Below, piece by piece: positions 44,642 through 57,158 of a stretch of 64,000 nt of DNA (positions are counted from its first letter, which is position 1; each line of letters begins with the position of its first letter). Both the position numbers and the translations under genes were made by a program. Source of the DNA: Akebia trifoliata (Eukaryota; Streptophyta; Magnoliopsida; Ranunculales; Lardizabalaceae); NCBI GenBank assembly GCA_017979445.1, contig CM030717.1:23175288-23239287 (forward strand), in the 5' to 3' direction. The notes below the pieces were generated by a model. That model saw only the letters and a program-made list of their open reading frames with translations. It was not told the origin of the DNA and did no database searches.

Positions 44642-46103
44642 TGAAAGCGCCATCGATCCGCGGGGTGTACGGATCCGCTTTTGATTTTTGAGGTTTGGGA
44701 GTCGCCACCTAGTTATTACGGTCTAGGAACCGAACATTGACTCTAAAAGGCAAATAACACTAATCTACGATAGAAAATACAGGTCTGGGGATCACGTTAC
44801 GGGGTTGGAAGGTGTTAGGCACCAATCCTGCCCGACAAACACAGGTCTCTACTATTTTCCAAGAAGACTACAATGCTAAAAAGACCTAATAACTAAAAAA
44901 AATAAGAAATATTTACCTTTATGAATACAATGGTTTTGTTCCCTCAGATCTATAGAATAGCTCCTCGGACAGCACTCCTCGCTTCGTTCTGTCACTGGAT
45001 TCACTTCAGATCTCAAAGATGAAGTACTTTCTTTTTAGATCTGAATTTTTTTGATTTATTTATGGATTTCTCAGTGTTTTTGAAGGGTTTTTAGGTGTTT
45101 TTTGAGCTAAAATTGGGATATGGATGTTAGGTAAGGAGTTGGGACTTCAAAATTAGGGTTTAGAGGAGGCTAGGGAAGCTTTTTGACCTACTTTTTCTAA
45201 GATTTTCTTTTTTATACGAAAATAGGTTGTAGAGACCCCTATTTATAGATTTTTTTAAGAGCTTTTTAAAGAGAGTTAGAATTAGATTATGTTTCTTTTA
45301 GATGATTTTAAAGTTTAATTAGAATTCTATTAGATAGTTTTAGAGTTTTATTAAAATTCTTTTAGATAGTTTTAGAGTTTAATTAGAATTCTATTAGAGT
45401 TAAGGTTTGACTTTGGTCTTATTAGATTGATTTGCGTTTTGACTTAAGTCTCACTTGATTGACTAGAATTTGAGATTTTGACTTAAGTTTTGCTTGATTG
45501 ACTAGATTTTAGAATTTTGACTTAAGCCTTACTTAATTGACTTTAATTTTAGGATTTTGACTTAAGTCTTACTTAATTGACTTTAATTTTAATTAGGATT
45601 TCACTTTACATTAATTAATGTTTTAATTATTAATTTTAGAATTTTTAATTATTAAAATTATAAAATTATCGTTTTACCCTCGGAGAGGACTTTTTGCGTT
45701 TTAAGTCGTTTTTCAATGTTTCAGGATGTCAAATGTTTTGAAAATTGACGAAATGATTTATTTGGTTTCGATTTGTTATTTTATGTATTTGAATCATAAG
45801 CGTAATGTAGGCTCTAGGGATATTTTGAGGTAAGAGATATTTTGGTAATTTGATTATTTTTCAGTGATTTTTATCGTGAAACTTCTTTTTGTCTGTAAGA
45901 TGATGATTTCTATATTTTTGGAGTTATATTTTCCTAGCGTAGTGTGGTTTCTATAGTTGTGTTAGTTTGAGATACCTCATCTAAATTTTTGAAACATATC
46001 TAGTAACAAATAAAGCATTGGAATGATCATCTATCATTGGGAATCGTCACAATCGAGTTGATGAGTTGATTAATCAGGCGAGTACGAAAATGGGATGTCT
46101 ACA
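44642..46103 (-). mobile_element. 5' LTR type A of the minus-strand TAT element
   Basis: 1462 bp. Minus strand TGTAGACATCCCATTTTCG (46103) to GCGCTTTCA (44642). It has five AGTCAA-rich U3 units (about 45400-45600), a TATA box CTATAAATAGG (45238-45248), a donor-like AAGGTAAATATTTC (44907), the conserved TAACACCTTCC block (44807-44823) and GGTGGCGACTCC (44698-44709). It drives the ORF1-gag-pol region to its left. The 3' LTR is missing, so the candidate TSD (CATAG, 46104-46108) has no partner. Confidence 0.9.
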
Positions 46104-47326
46104 CATAGGACGCATGGGATCCAAGATTCTCTGCTAAACTCCATGATAATGCAAATCACACAGTCGATCAAACAATTATGAAAAGAAAAGACTGGACCTA
46201 GCTAGGTTGCCTAAAGTTAGACAACTCCTAACTGGGTAGAAATAACGCAACTAACATTTCAACTCGGTTTTATGAAGTTAATTTTGAATCATTCGGATCT
46301 CCACATTGGAGGTGGCGCACAATGTATAAGCAAGGGCACTCTTAAATCACCTTCCTTTCTTGAATAGCCTGAGTCTATCCCCTCAAAGGACAAGATCTTA
46401 CAACATACAAGAGATGACCAAGAAGCGCAATTGACACAACTTGAAGTGAAATTTCTCCTATTGAGCTCATGGGCCCTGTAGTCAAGTCTAATTGATTTTA
46501 TTTAATTTGATTTGATGACTAGTGAGTTGATTATCCTAATTAGAGCAAAGAATTGGTAATGACTTCCAATCCTTATCTTATCATATCATCCTTAAGAAAG
46601 GGGTGCTCTTTACTACCTAATTAATTATTTCAAGTGTGTGCAAATTGAAAAAATAACATAAAAAGGCAAGAAGTAACCCACTAGCATAGAGAGGTGTGGG
46701 TGTTTCGGGATTACCTCCCGTGCTAGACAGGGTGAAGACGATTTGAGTCGACTAAGGCCACTAATTTCAATTTTGGTGTGCGAACCTAAGCAGCCGTGAC
46801 GGTATTGTCCACCCGTCGTCCTTCCTTAGTCTATTACAATCCAAGCCTTCTTGGATAATTAAAAAAATTACAAGGAATCTTATATAAGAGTTTCTAAAAC
46901 AAAACAAAAAATCCAACTAAAGATTAAAGAAAATTGAAAGAAAAAAGAAAAAAAACGTTTACCTACAAGACGCAAAACAGAAATATTAGCGGAAATGATA
47001 GTAAACGGACTCAAAAATAGAATCTGACTTATCAAAATCTTGTTGACATTGTCACATTTTATAAAAAATTTGGTTCTACCCCAAATCGATATACTATAAT
47101 AGTTAATCAGAGATCGGAGCAGAAAGTTACAGTCAGTTTAAGTTCTGCTGTCTAGGGTAAAAAAGAAAACGGGAATGACTTTTTTTTTCAATGTTTTTTC
47201 TTCTTTTTTCTCTCTTAAAACCTTAAGAACACTTGAACTTATAGAAAAAATCAAAAGAAAAAAAAAATAAAAAAAAATGAATGAAATGAATTTTAAATCA
47301 AAACTTACCACTACTACCTTTACCTT
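46104..47326 (-). other. Noncoding interior, probably leaders of two elements
   Basis: The first 340 bp resemble the TAT leader at 41990-42150 (CTTAAATCACC, TCTATCCC, GACCAAGAAG). The part next to 47326 adjoins the Athila-like PBS and would be that element's leader. I see no credible gene; the minus-strand frame at 47138-47377 is low complexity (poly-K/F). Confidence 0.4.
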
Positions 47327-47344
47327 TCCCCGGCAGCGACGCCA
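47327..47344 (-). promoter_or_regulatory. Athila-type primer-binding site
   Basis: Minus strand TGGCGTCGCTGCCGGGGA, one base different from the TGGCGCCGTTGCCGGGG site used by Athila-type elements at several positions. It lies six bases inside the LTR end. Confidence 0.75.
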
Positions 47345-47350
47345 AAATTC

Positions 47351-48548
47351 TGATGAGACTATCATTATTCTTCTCACCGGAATTAATATTAATCTTACTT
47401 TTACTTTATTTGTGGGACAAGTAGGAGATCGAACCCAAGAGAAAAGGGGAGTAGATTTAAACTAAGAGGATAAAATTTGAATTAACCAAAAGAAATTAAA
47501 AATGTTTTTCTTGGTATTTTTGAACTTATCAAGAAGATTTAAAGTTGTTAGAAAGTTAACTAAAGTAAATGAAATTAAAAGCAAGTAAACATATGAAATT
47601 AAAGCACCATTGGAGGTGGATCTACGTAGAACATGTTAATGAACAATTCCTAGTCTCTAGCATTTTTATAACTCAATCGTAAGCGCTTGGTGTTAGCACC
47701 TTAGATCGAAAAGTTTAGCAAATGAAAGGAAATGGGGGAATAAAAATAAAGTAGAATTCCTTGAACTTCCTACTACCAATTATCTATTTTAAGCATACTT
47801 TATCTTGATCTAATCTAAGCATAAAGTATCTATATTAAGAATAAAAAGTGCAAGAAATCGTAAAGAGAACTCATAAGCATTTTAGAGAGAAGAAAGACAT
47901 GAAATTATAAACAACACAAGAACTTGCTCTAGGCTTTTCTACTCTCCAATGGAGGGAAGCTTAGCCTAATGTCATTGCAAAAGAGGGAAGATAAGAGATG
48001 AAAAATTTTTTCTTCATTTCATGGAGAAACTTACAAATTCTTCTTCTTCTATTTTTTACAAGACTATTTAGCCAAAAGAAAATAACTAGAAGATAAAAAT
48101 ACAAAAAATAAGATAATAGGCTAAGAGCCTTAGATTAAAAGAGTCTTGGATAAGATAACCAAGAAGGGAGGGAGAGAGCCTTTAGAGATTGAAGCTCTAT
48201 TTATAGAGAAAAATATGTGTAGAAGAGTCTAAAAGTAGCCTCAACTTTTCTTTGTACAAAAAGACAAAAAAATGAGAACATGAGTTAAGGATTAGGGCAT
48301 TTCAAAGTGGGCCCAAATGCTTTTGCCTTGAGATTTTGATTTCAAAATGTTGATTTTCTACACAAGAAACACACGTAATTAAATTTATCTAGTAAATGAA
48401 TTTATTTATGTATAATTAAGCCTAATTAATATGCAACATGATGTTTCGAGACTTATCATGATTATTACCTTAATACGAAGAAAGAAGGATAAAAATAAAG
48501 ATAAATGTCCGGGAAATGTGTGTATAATTCAGTGTTTCGAGACACTCA
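47351..48548 (-). mobile_element. Athila-like 5' LTR
   Basis: 1198 bp. Minus strand TGAGTGTCTCGAAACACTG (48548) to ATAGTCTCATCA (47351). A TATA box, CTATAAATAG, lies at 48197-48206. It interrupts the chromovirus gag to its right. Only LTR, PBS and perhaps leader remain; no gag or env-like ORF is seen. It lacks the TAACACC block of the TAT LTRs. Confidence 0.75.
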
Positions 48549-49167
48549 TCAACTTCGATGGGAAAAACAATGATAGTCCCATCATCGGGCTGTCTCGGAT
48601 ATGAATTTGTCTAGGAACATCCTCTCAAAGTCAACCCATTCGAAAGGTCCATCATCCAAAATATTCCCCTCAGAATGCCACCAATGGCTAGCATCCTCGT
48701 CGAACTGAAATGCAACCACCGTTACTCACTGGTTTCTTGAGCATTGCATGATACTCAAAATGTCTAAGGTCCTCAAAACCCACTTCTCGACCTTAGTCGG
48801 ATCGGAAGAATATCCAAATCTTGGTGGACGTTATTGTTGGAAGTTCTATAGTCACATCCTCAAATATGCCTGTGCCTGGGGCTGGAGAATTCTCATAGCC
48901 TTCAACAATACAACCTATGGCCATGGTTTCTGTAGTGGCTCTTGGAGTGGAACATGGTCAATCCTTTGTGAAAAAAACCTGATGCTCCCTCAACTCAGCT
49001 ACCTTTTCGGCTAGTCTAGTGTATGACTCGAGCATATCCTCTCTAAACTTGTTCTAGGACTTAGCTACCTGTCCCATAAACAATATTAGCTACGCTATCA
49101 AATCAGGGGTTTAATCCTACGTCTGTCCTGCCTCTTCTGTGTTTCGGCATCTGCCTCGTCTGTTCAT
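48549..49167 (-). pseudogene. gag: Chromovirus gag, N-terminal part
   Basis: The start was chosen at 49167 (MNRRGRCRNTEEAGQ), the first Met after the leader. Several stops and frame changes follow. Diagnostic peptides near 48590-48790 are TKVEKWVLRTLDI and FDEDASHWWHSEG, then GPFEWVDFERMFLDKF, the core of Tekay-type gag. The gene is cut at 48548 by the Athila-like LTR, so nucleocapsid and pol are missing. Confidence 0.8.
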
Positions 49168-49376
49168 CTTATTTCTGTTAATCAACAACGAGGCATTTAT
49201 CATCATAAGGCTAAACTCATTCTTACGAAAGCATCAATTACTATTTTAATTAGGAATTTAGTAATGAATAACGTTTTCATTACTAACAGAATGAATATAG
49301 AATCCTATCTTAATTATACTAAACTCTATAGGCTCTAGACACGGAAGAACTCGTAATCCTTATACAAACTACTAAT
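49168..49376 (-). other. Chromovirus leader
   Basis: About 200 bp of noncoding sequence between PBS and gag; nothing else seen. Confidence 0.6.
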
Positions 49377-49390
49377 AAGCTCTAATACCA
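49377..49390 (-). promoter_or_regulatory. tRNA-iMet primer-binding site
   Basis: Minus strand TGGTATTAGAGCTT, one change from TGGTATCAGAGC, two bases after the LTR end. It identifies the adjacent LTR as a 5' LTR. Confidence 0.88.
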
Positions 49391-50672
49391 TCTGTAGTGC
49401 CTTGCCAAACGTTGACAGAAATTCCAAGGTTAAATCTAGAGGCACTAGGTGGCACCTCAAATTTGGACATGGTTTCCCCTATTTATGTTAGCATTCCAAG
49501 GAATTCGAAAACTTGATAAGCCAATATCCAACAAATCATATATATAAAGATATGCGAAAAATATACAAGATGTGGAAGACGGTAAATTGCAAATAGCATA
49601 GAATTAGATCAGAATACGTAATGAATGAAATATACAATATTACAAAAATTTAACCTCTCACTAACATGGACCTATCACTCAACCCAAAAATTATATACAC
49701 CTCTTGAGACGAACATACTCCTAGTAGAAGTAATCCCAATGCTCATTGAGTAACGGACTTTGGTCATCAGTATGACCTACCAGATAATGCTCAATCGCTG
49801 ACTATATGACTGCCTCTCCGACTACAAGCTCTAAACCTAACAAAATAAGAAGGAAAGGATGAGTAATATGGTTACCCAGTAGGTCCACAACTAACTCCTA
49901 TTGATAACTTCACCTTACATAAACGAACAAGCATACTGAATCATTTCAATACATGCAAAGCTTTACAAATTAAACTACGATTAACTGGTACATATAACAA
50001 GGGATGAGCAACTAAACAGTTTAAAGGTCCACATAATATCAGTCCTCAATATTTAATATACATTTTCATTCTTATACAAATATAATTGACAACATTGAAG
50101 TAGTAAACATATTTTTCAGTTTATAATTCAAAATAGAACAACAGATACATATTACATAATAATGGAGAAGTGAAATTAGAGAGTTGGGATTCACGATTGG
50201 ATCATTCCTAGTCGGGACATGATGTTACAACATTTTATTGACTTTTAGTTCTTGATTTTGTGGTCAGACACTGTGCTTACCATACTGGCTGACCATTTAT
50301 CCAGCTCAGGTTGGCCATTTGAAGTGATCGTAAGCAATGGGTCTCTTTTCAATGTGTCAAAACATTCGACTATTCTAAATTTTTAGTGATCACTGACTAA
50401 TCATCTTCGTCTATGCCTATCAGGCGTGCATGTGATTCCTAAAATATACAACTTCATTGGTATACAACCACCTTTACAATACAAGTTCATTGGTAAAGAG
50501 AGAGAAGAATGGAACTGAATTCCAATTGTGACTCCACTCTTATTCGTGTCCCATATCACGTATGAGCTTAATTGTTTTTACCGTACATCCTAGGATAGTA
50601 CATTACTTCGGATGATATGACACACTATCCTTTCAGGCATTCACAATCTCTTTAACAGCTCACAAAAATAAC

Positions 50673-50696
50673 TATATATATATATATATATATATC
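50673..50696. repeat. (TA)n microsatellite
   Basis: About 12 TA units, at the place where the related LTR has ACGTATATATATG (16778). Confidence 0.9.
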
Positions 50697-51271
50697 TTTT
50701 TTCTTTATAAACAAAAAAGAAATTAACATTACAAGATTGAGAATGGATATCCAGTTCCTACCATGCAACAATGACCTACTAGCCTAAATAAATAATATAA
50801 TAGAAACATAATCCAGCGCCTTGCGCTAACAGAATTTAAATAAACATGCAATCAGAATCATTAATCCTGGATATCCATTCATCAATATACACACAACACA
50901 TCAATGTAAAATGCAAACATTACCCCTCGGGTGTGATTCTACCAATTTACTGTTTCATCCAATTTTTCATTTTTCGGTGTTTTCATTTATCAACTATCCA
51001 AGTCCAACCTTTGTTTTTCAAGCTTTTAAATTCATTTTGATCATTCAATCGAAAAACTACCAAATTTTAGTTAAACAAGGTCCCAATAAATGCACAAAGT
51101 CTAACTGCAAAATTGATAAAGTTGGCAAAATTTTGACTAAGTGTTGGAAACTCGATTTTTTCAAGGTTTTGAAATTGAAAATAGGTTTTTGAAAATTAAA
51201 GTCTCTATCTTCGAATCCATGAACCCACCCATGAATTTATTGTTAAAACTTAATTAAACACATCAAATATC

Positions 51272-52873
51272 TGTAGACACCCCATTTTTGCATTCGCCTG
51301 ATTAATCAACTCGTCAACTCGATTGCAATGGTTCCCAATGATGGATGATTATTCCAATGCTATATTTTGTTGCTAGATATGTTTCAAAAATTCGGATGAG
51401 GCATCACAAACTAACAAAACTATAGAAACCGCTCTACGCTAGGAAAATATAACCTCCAAAACATAAAAATCATCATTTTTCAAACAAAAAGAAGTTTCAT
51501 GATAAAAATCACTAAAAAATGACCAAATTATCAAAATACCCCTAATCTCAAAACATCCCTAGAGCCTACGTTACGCTTAGGAAAATCCTTTCAAACACAT
51601 AAAACAACAAATCAAAATCAAATAAATCATTTCGCCAATTTTCACAAAATTTGACAAAATTACGAAAATACCCCTCTTAAAATTCAGGACCATTTCGCAC
51701 AAAAATTTTCATAAATGAAACAAACTAATATTCCCCTTGAATTTCTTACGAAAAATTAATTCCAGAACATCCTGGAACATTGAAAAATGACTTAAAACGT
51801 AAAAAGTCCTCTTCGAGCGCAAAACCATAATTTTACAATTTTAATAATTAAAAATTCTAAAATTAATAATTAAAATATTAATTAATGTAAAGTGAAATCC
51901 TAATTAAAATTAAAGTCAATCAATTAAGACTTAAGTCAAAACCCTAAAATCAAGTCAATCAAGTGAGACTTAAGTCAAAATCTTAAATTCTAGTCAATCA
52001 AGTAAGACTTAAGCAAAACCCTAAATTCTAATCAATCAAGTGAGACTTAAGTCAAAACCCTTATCAATCTAATAAGACCAAAGTCAAAATCCTAATAGAA
52101 TTTTAATTAAACTAAAAAACTATCTAATAGAATTCTAATTAAAATATAAAACTATTTAATGTAATTCTAATTAAACACTAAATCTATTTAAAAATAATTA
52201 TAATTAAACACTTACTCTATTTAAAATAATTATAATTAAAAACTAACTCTAAAAATCACTTTAAAAAATCTACAAATTAGGGTCCCTACAACCTATTTTC
52301 GTATCAAAAAAGAAACCCTAGAAAAATAGGTCAAAAAGCTTCCTTAACCTCCCATAAACCCTAATTTTGAAGCCCCAACTCCTTACCTAACAGGTATACC
52401 CCAACTTTAGCTCTAAAAATACCTAGAAACCCTTCAAAAATATCTAGAAATCCATAAAAAAATCAGAAAAATTCAGAAGAAGGTACTTTATCTTGGAGAT
52501 TTGAAGCGAATCCAGTAACAAAATGAAGCAAGGAGTGCTATACAAGGAGTTGTTCTATCAAATCTGAGGAAACAAAACCGTTGCGTTCATGAAGGTAAAT
52601 TTCTTTTATTTTTTTTATTTAGGTCTTTTTTTAGCAATGTAATCATTTTTGAGAATTAGTAGAGACCGACGTATGTCGGGCGGGGTTGGTACCTAACACC
52701 TTCCAACCCCATAATGTGATCCCCGGACTCAGCATTTTTTTTGGTAGATTAGTTGTTTGTTTATCTGTTTCGAGTCAATGTTCAGTTCTTAGACCGTAAT
52801 AACTAGGTGGCGATTCCCAAATCTCAAAGGTCAAAAGCCGACCCGTGCACCCCACAGATCGAGGATGCTTTCA
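51272..52873 (+). mobile_element. Solo LTR type A
   Basis: 1602 bp, TGTAGACACCCCATTTTTGC to GGATGCTTTCA, with perfect ATATC duplications at 51267-51271 and 52874-52878. It carries AGTCAA-rich U3 units (51910-52090), GGTACCTAACACCTTCC (52688-52704) and GGTGGCGATTCC (52805-52816). It lies in the chromovirus LTR, opposite in orientation. Confidence 0.95.
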
Positions 52874-52987
52874 ATATCTAATTTTAATAATAATTGAAAA
52901 TAAAACAAAGGACTTCTATGATTTATAAATACAACACATATTCGATAAAACCTCCTAAATGCATGTTTCGAAATCTACAGTTATCAC

Positions 52988-54820
52988 TATAGACATCCCA
53001 ATTTGAATGGAATCCCACTTGAAAAGACCCAAAAATATCACTTTTCTAACAAAATCTGTCAACGGGCCTAAAAAGCCCAAATCGACAAAATTTGTCATTT
53101 TTTATCAATTTTTAGGTTCATAAGACCTCTAAAGGTTTAAGGGACCCACAATAAAGACTTGGCATGCTCACCACCTTCCCTACCTTTCATCGCTCCCCTC
53201 CCGAATTGAAAATACCCTAAGCCCGTTTAGGGCCTACAAACCCTCAACTCTCCAAAAATCATTTCTTACCTTATCCAACCTAACCTAAACCTAATTTCAT
53301 ATTACCCAAGTCCTAAAAGCCACCAACCATTAAGCCTCATCCTAAAATTAACTCTACCCAATCCCAAATAACCTACAACCTCCCAAAAATCCAAGCCCAA
53401 CACACCAAAACCCAAATCAATTCAAACCATATCCATAACCCATAATCCTAACCCACAAATCATTATCTACATCAACCAATCACCCTTTTGATCATCAAAG
53501 GGGATATATGTCATCACCCCAACTCACCTCCCTTATCCAACTATCTATCCCCATCACCTCTCTCTAAAAATCGTCTCAACCCATACTTTTCTCTAACCTA
53601 CCCCATTACCTTTCTCTAACAAATCACCTACTCCTATTACCTTTCTCTAACAAATCATCTACCCATATCTTAACCCATACCCTTCTCTAACCTACCCCCA
53701 TCACATTTTTCTAAAAAAACATCACAACCCACACCCCTATGTCATAAACCTAACCTCGCATTTCTCTAACACAACCAACCACCCACATCATAAGCCATCC
53801 TTACACCTCTTCCCTCCAATCAACTCATCTAATCACCTCATTTTTTGACACATGTTATCATCCCCTTAACCTTCCCAAAATCCAATCAATTAATCTCTTA
53901 CACAACATATTCTCCTTTAAATAACTTTCACACACCTATCAATACCTTCCCTTACTTTTCAAAATGACACCCAAGCCTTAGATTAAAAATTCTACTCTCA
54001 ATTCTTTTTCATTCTATTTTCACATCTTCACATCACTAAAAAAATATATCTTCATATTTCACTAAGGACATAAGAAGAACCTAAGAAGAAAACATAGAAG
54101 AAAAAAAAGAAGGAAAAGAAGAACAAAATTAAAACATCAAGGTGGGTCAAAGGAACACATATCCCCCCTCTCTCTATTTACCCTCTTCCTATCCCTCTTC
54201 TACTATCCCCTTCCTCTCTTTAATTTTTATTATTAGAAAGTTTTTAAGATGTAATGTTCCCCCTCCCCTATCTCTGATAGATCGGACTTCGGTTCGATTG
54301 AAAGTATGGAGGTTGTAACCATTTTCAAAACAAAAATCGATCTTAAACCTTTAAAATCATTTTGAGACAACCGGTATCCGGGTTCATCTCAACTCATGTG
54401 AATGGACCCATAATTGTAGCCAGCATTCTTCAAAAATATGTTTTTCCCAAGGCTAATTTTGAGATAATCCTTATGAGTTAAGTCGATAGCAAATTCCTAC
54501 TTAGGTTACAATCTCTCAATACGTGGCACTTTATTTTTATTTACATTTCACTCCAAAATGATCGAATTACTTTGAGATTACCACCACTTGGTAGAGAGAA
54601 AGGGGTGCCTAACACCTTTCTTTTTTTCCAATTGAGCCGCTTACCCCGATCTTAGGTTGGATTAGTATCTTATCCATTGAGAGTTACTAAACATAAAAAA
54701 TGACACTTTTTCCAAAATGCACATCGGGTGACCATTCACACCCTTTTACACACATGAATGGTAACAACTCCAAACCTTCGTAAAAGTGATATTTGAACAT
54801 TTGAAAATCACGTATCTATA
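52988..54820 (+). mobile_element. Solo LTR of a further TAT-like family
   Basis: 1833 bp from TATAGACATCCCAATTTG to CACGTATCTATA, interrupting an alignment between this chromovirus LTR and the one at 15500-18929. Flanks ATCAC and GTCAT each differ by one base from ATCAT, so an old duplication is plausible. Much of it (53170-54060) is C/A-rich and gene-free. It carries GGTGCCTAACACCTTTC (54604-54620) and GGTAACAACTCC (54760-54771), the two blocks shared by TAT LTRs. Confidence 0.65.
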
Positions 54821-55700
54821 GTCATTATGAAAGTCCCCTACTTGGTTTGTGATTGTGGAAGGTGATGAGCTACCACTAGAATCGATGATTGTTAGCCCGA
54901 AACTCAATGTTGAATGTATTTGGTTGCGAATCAATGGTGGTTTGTGAAGGCTTTGATGACAATGTTTCTTTCCCTTTTACGATGACAAATGAATCTAACT
55001 CTAACTCGATGAAATCCTCGAATAGAATGCATTGAGGCCCACTCAAAGTATGTGGCTGGTTCTTGATGGGAAATGAGAAAAAAGAATAGAAATGAAGATC
55101 AACGAAGGCGAGGTTGTAGAGATTGTCATCATCGAGAACTTTCCATCTTTTGTCGAGGCTCAACGATCTCTTGTTTGTGACGTATTCTAGAAGAGAAGAG
55201 AGTGGAAATCCTTGACCTCACTGTTTGGATTTGGTTCTTTGGAAAAAGAGATAATGAAATAAAGGAATGGGTTTATTCTTTTAACGCAGTTGGAAGGGCA
55301 TTTTTGTATTTTTCCTTTGTTTCTATTTTTGACGATAACTTGACTATTCAAACTCAAAAAATAACAAATGAGTATTCCATTTTGAATATTTTCTCATTGC
55401 GACCTAATGGTATGGTCGAATTTTCCTGATTCTTGTTCTAACTAAAATTTATTATATTAGTTCCCACTCAACACGAAATTCGAGAATTTTATAATTTTTT
55501 CATCCGAACTCGAATTCGAATGTGCTTACAGGCTAATGTATGTTTTTCGACAATTTTGAATCTAATGACGAAGTCAATTTTTATTGAAAATAAATATAAC
55601 AAGATCCGAGTATTTTACCCTAAGTCTTTCTTTTAAAATTTTCTCAAAATTTTACAATTAGATTTTCTCGAGATACGAATTAAAAACATAGGGTATTACA

Positions 55701-56364
55701 TTCATAATTTTTTATTTTGAAAAATCAAGAATACAAATTTCTAGATTGGGACTTGTCACATTTGAATTTTCTATTTTTTCAAATTTATTTTTTCAAGTTT
55801 CTAATTTGGGAACTTATCATGTAGGTATAAACTTCTAATTTAGAAATTTTCAAATTTCTAGTTTAGAAGTTCCATAGATTCCAAATTAAAATTCTCATAT
55901 TCACAATTTTCTAACTTAGAAAATTTTCATAAATTCCTTTTTTAATTAATTGGGAAAATATTTGCATATATGGATTTGTGATTGAAATATATTGTCATGT
56001 GAACTTTACAACACGAAATGAAATTAAGGCTTTTTCAAAAAATTTCATTATTATGCGAAATTCGATGAATCATGTAAATATTTGAGAGAATTTTAGTCGT
56101 ATGATTCGTTTAGCACATTTGATATAAATTGATGATGATGGGAACTTAACTTGAGTTTAGCCTTTACCCGTTGACGGTAAGATAGTTTGGATCGTAGAAG
56201 AAATCGGTGCCTAACACCTTCCGAAACCCATAGTCTGACCTCTTATCCATTTCTCTTGCTTGTGGACCAATCGATCCATTTTGGAGTTATCTATGGTTCC
56301 TAGACCAAAACTAGGTGACGACTCCTTATTCTTTAAAAATCTTCAATTTACCAATCGAACCCCA
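55701..56364 (+). mobile_element. LTR type B fragment (3' part)
   Basis: Matches 38280-38910 of the solo type-B LTR (TTCTAATTTGGGAAC, ATTGAAATATATTGTCATGTG, GTTTAGCACATTTGATATAA, GGTGCCTAACACCTTCC at 56206-56222, TAGGTGACGACTCC). It stops before the expected LTR terminus. No palindrome array is present in the retained part. Confidence 0.75.
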
Positions 56365-57158
56365 TGTAACCACCTCATTTTCACACTCACCTGATTTATC
56401 AACTCTTCAACTCGATTGCAATGATACCCAATGATGGATGAATACTTCAATATTTTTTTTGTACTAAATATGTTTCAAAAATTCGGATGAGGTATTTCAA
56501 GTAAGTAAAACTTTAGAAATCACGCTATGTTAGGAAAATATGGCCCGAAACATAGAAATCATCATTTTTAGACAGAAAGAAGCTTTATGAGAAAAATCAT
56601 CAAAAAATGATCAAATTACCCCTGACATCAAAACATTCCTAGAGCCTAGATTACGCTTAGAAAAATCCTTTTGAACACATAAAATAACAAACTAAAACTT
56701 AATAAACTGTTTCACAAATTTTCATAAAATTTGACAAAATTACTAAAACACCCTCATAAGACACACAATCATTTCATGCCAAAAATCCATAAGTTTCACA
56801 AACCAAAATTCCCCTTGAATTCCTTACGAAAAATGAATTTTAAAATATCAAAAAATAATCTCTAAACCCAAAAGTCCTCTTTGAGGGTAAAAAGATAATT
56901 TTTCAACCCTAAAAACTTTAATTTTAGAAATAAATAATTAAAATATTAATTAACATAAAGTGAAATATTAATAAATCAAATTAAAATTTTTAAACAAATA
57001 AAACCAATCAATTAAGCCCACGAGTCAAATTTTAAGTGTTGGCCTACTTATTTAAGTGGGGCACATATGATATTTATAAAAGACCCTTCCATCAGGTGTC
57101 CCAAAGAATTAAAAATATAAGTAGGGGGTTCTCCAAAAATTAAAAATATTCTCATTCT
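56365..57158 (+). mobile_element. LTR type A fragment (5' part)
   Basis: TGTAACCACCTCATTTTCACACTC and 790 bp matching U3 of the type-A LTRs (AGAGCCTAGATTACGCTTAG, TCCTTACGAAAAAT). It stops at 57158 where the minus-strand LTR begins. The W-box repeat zone has just been reached. Confidence 0.75.

Larger units (their letters stand above)
49393..55700 (-). mobile_element. Chromovirus 5' LTR with two nested solo LTRs
   Basis: Minus strand TGTAATACCCTATG (55700) to CAAGGCACTACA (49393). Removing the nested LTRs (51272-52873, 52988-54820) and their duplications leaves about 2.86 kb. It aligns with 15500-18929 but lacks about 550 bp including the hairpin cluster. An open frame on each strand near 54746-55429 matches noncoding LTR sequence of the other copies and is not a gene. 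Confidence 0.85.

Noticed and set aside
44642..46103. Solo LTR interpretation
   Set aside because: A good PBS abuts it and ORF1-gag-pol follow in the right order on the same strand, so it is a 5' LTR.
47138..47465. Frames around the Athila-like PBS
   Set aside because: They overlap the PBS and LTR boundary on both strands and are lysine/phenylalanine low complexity.
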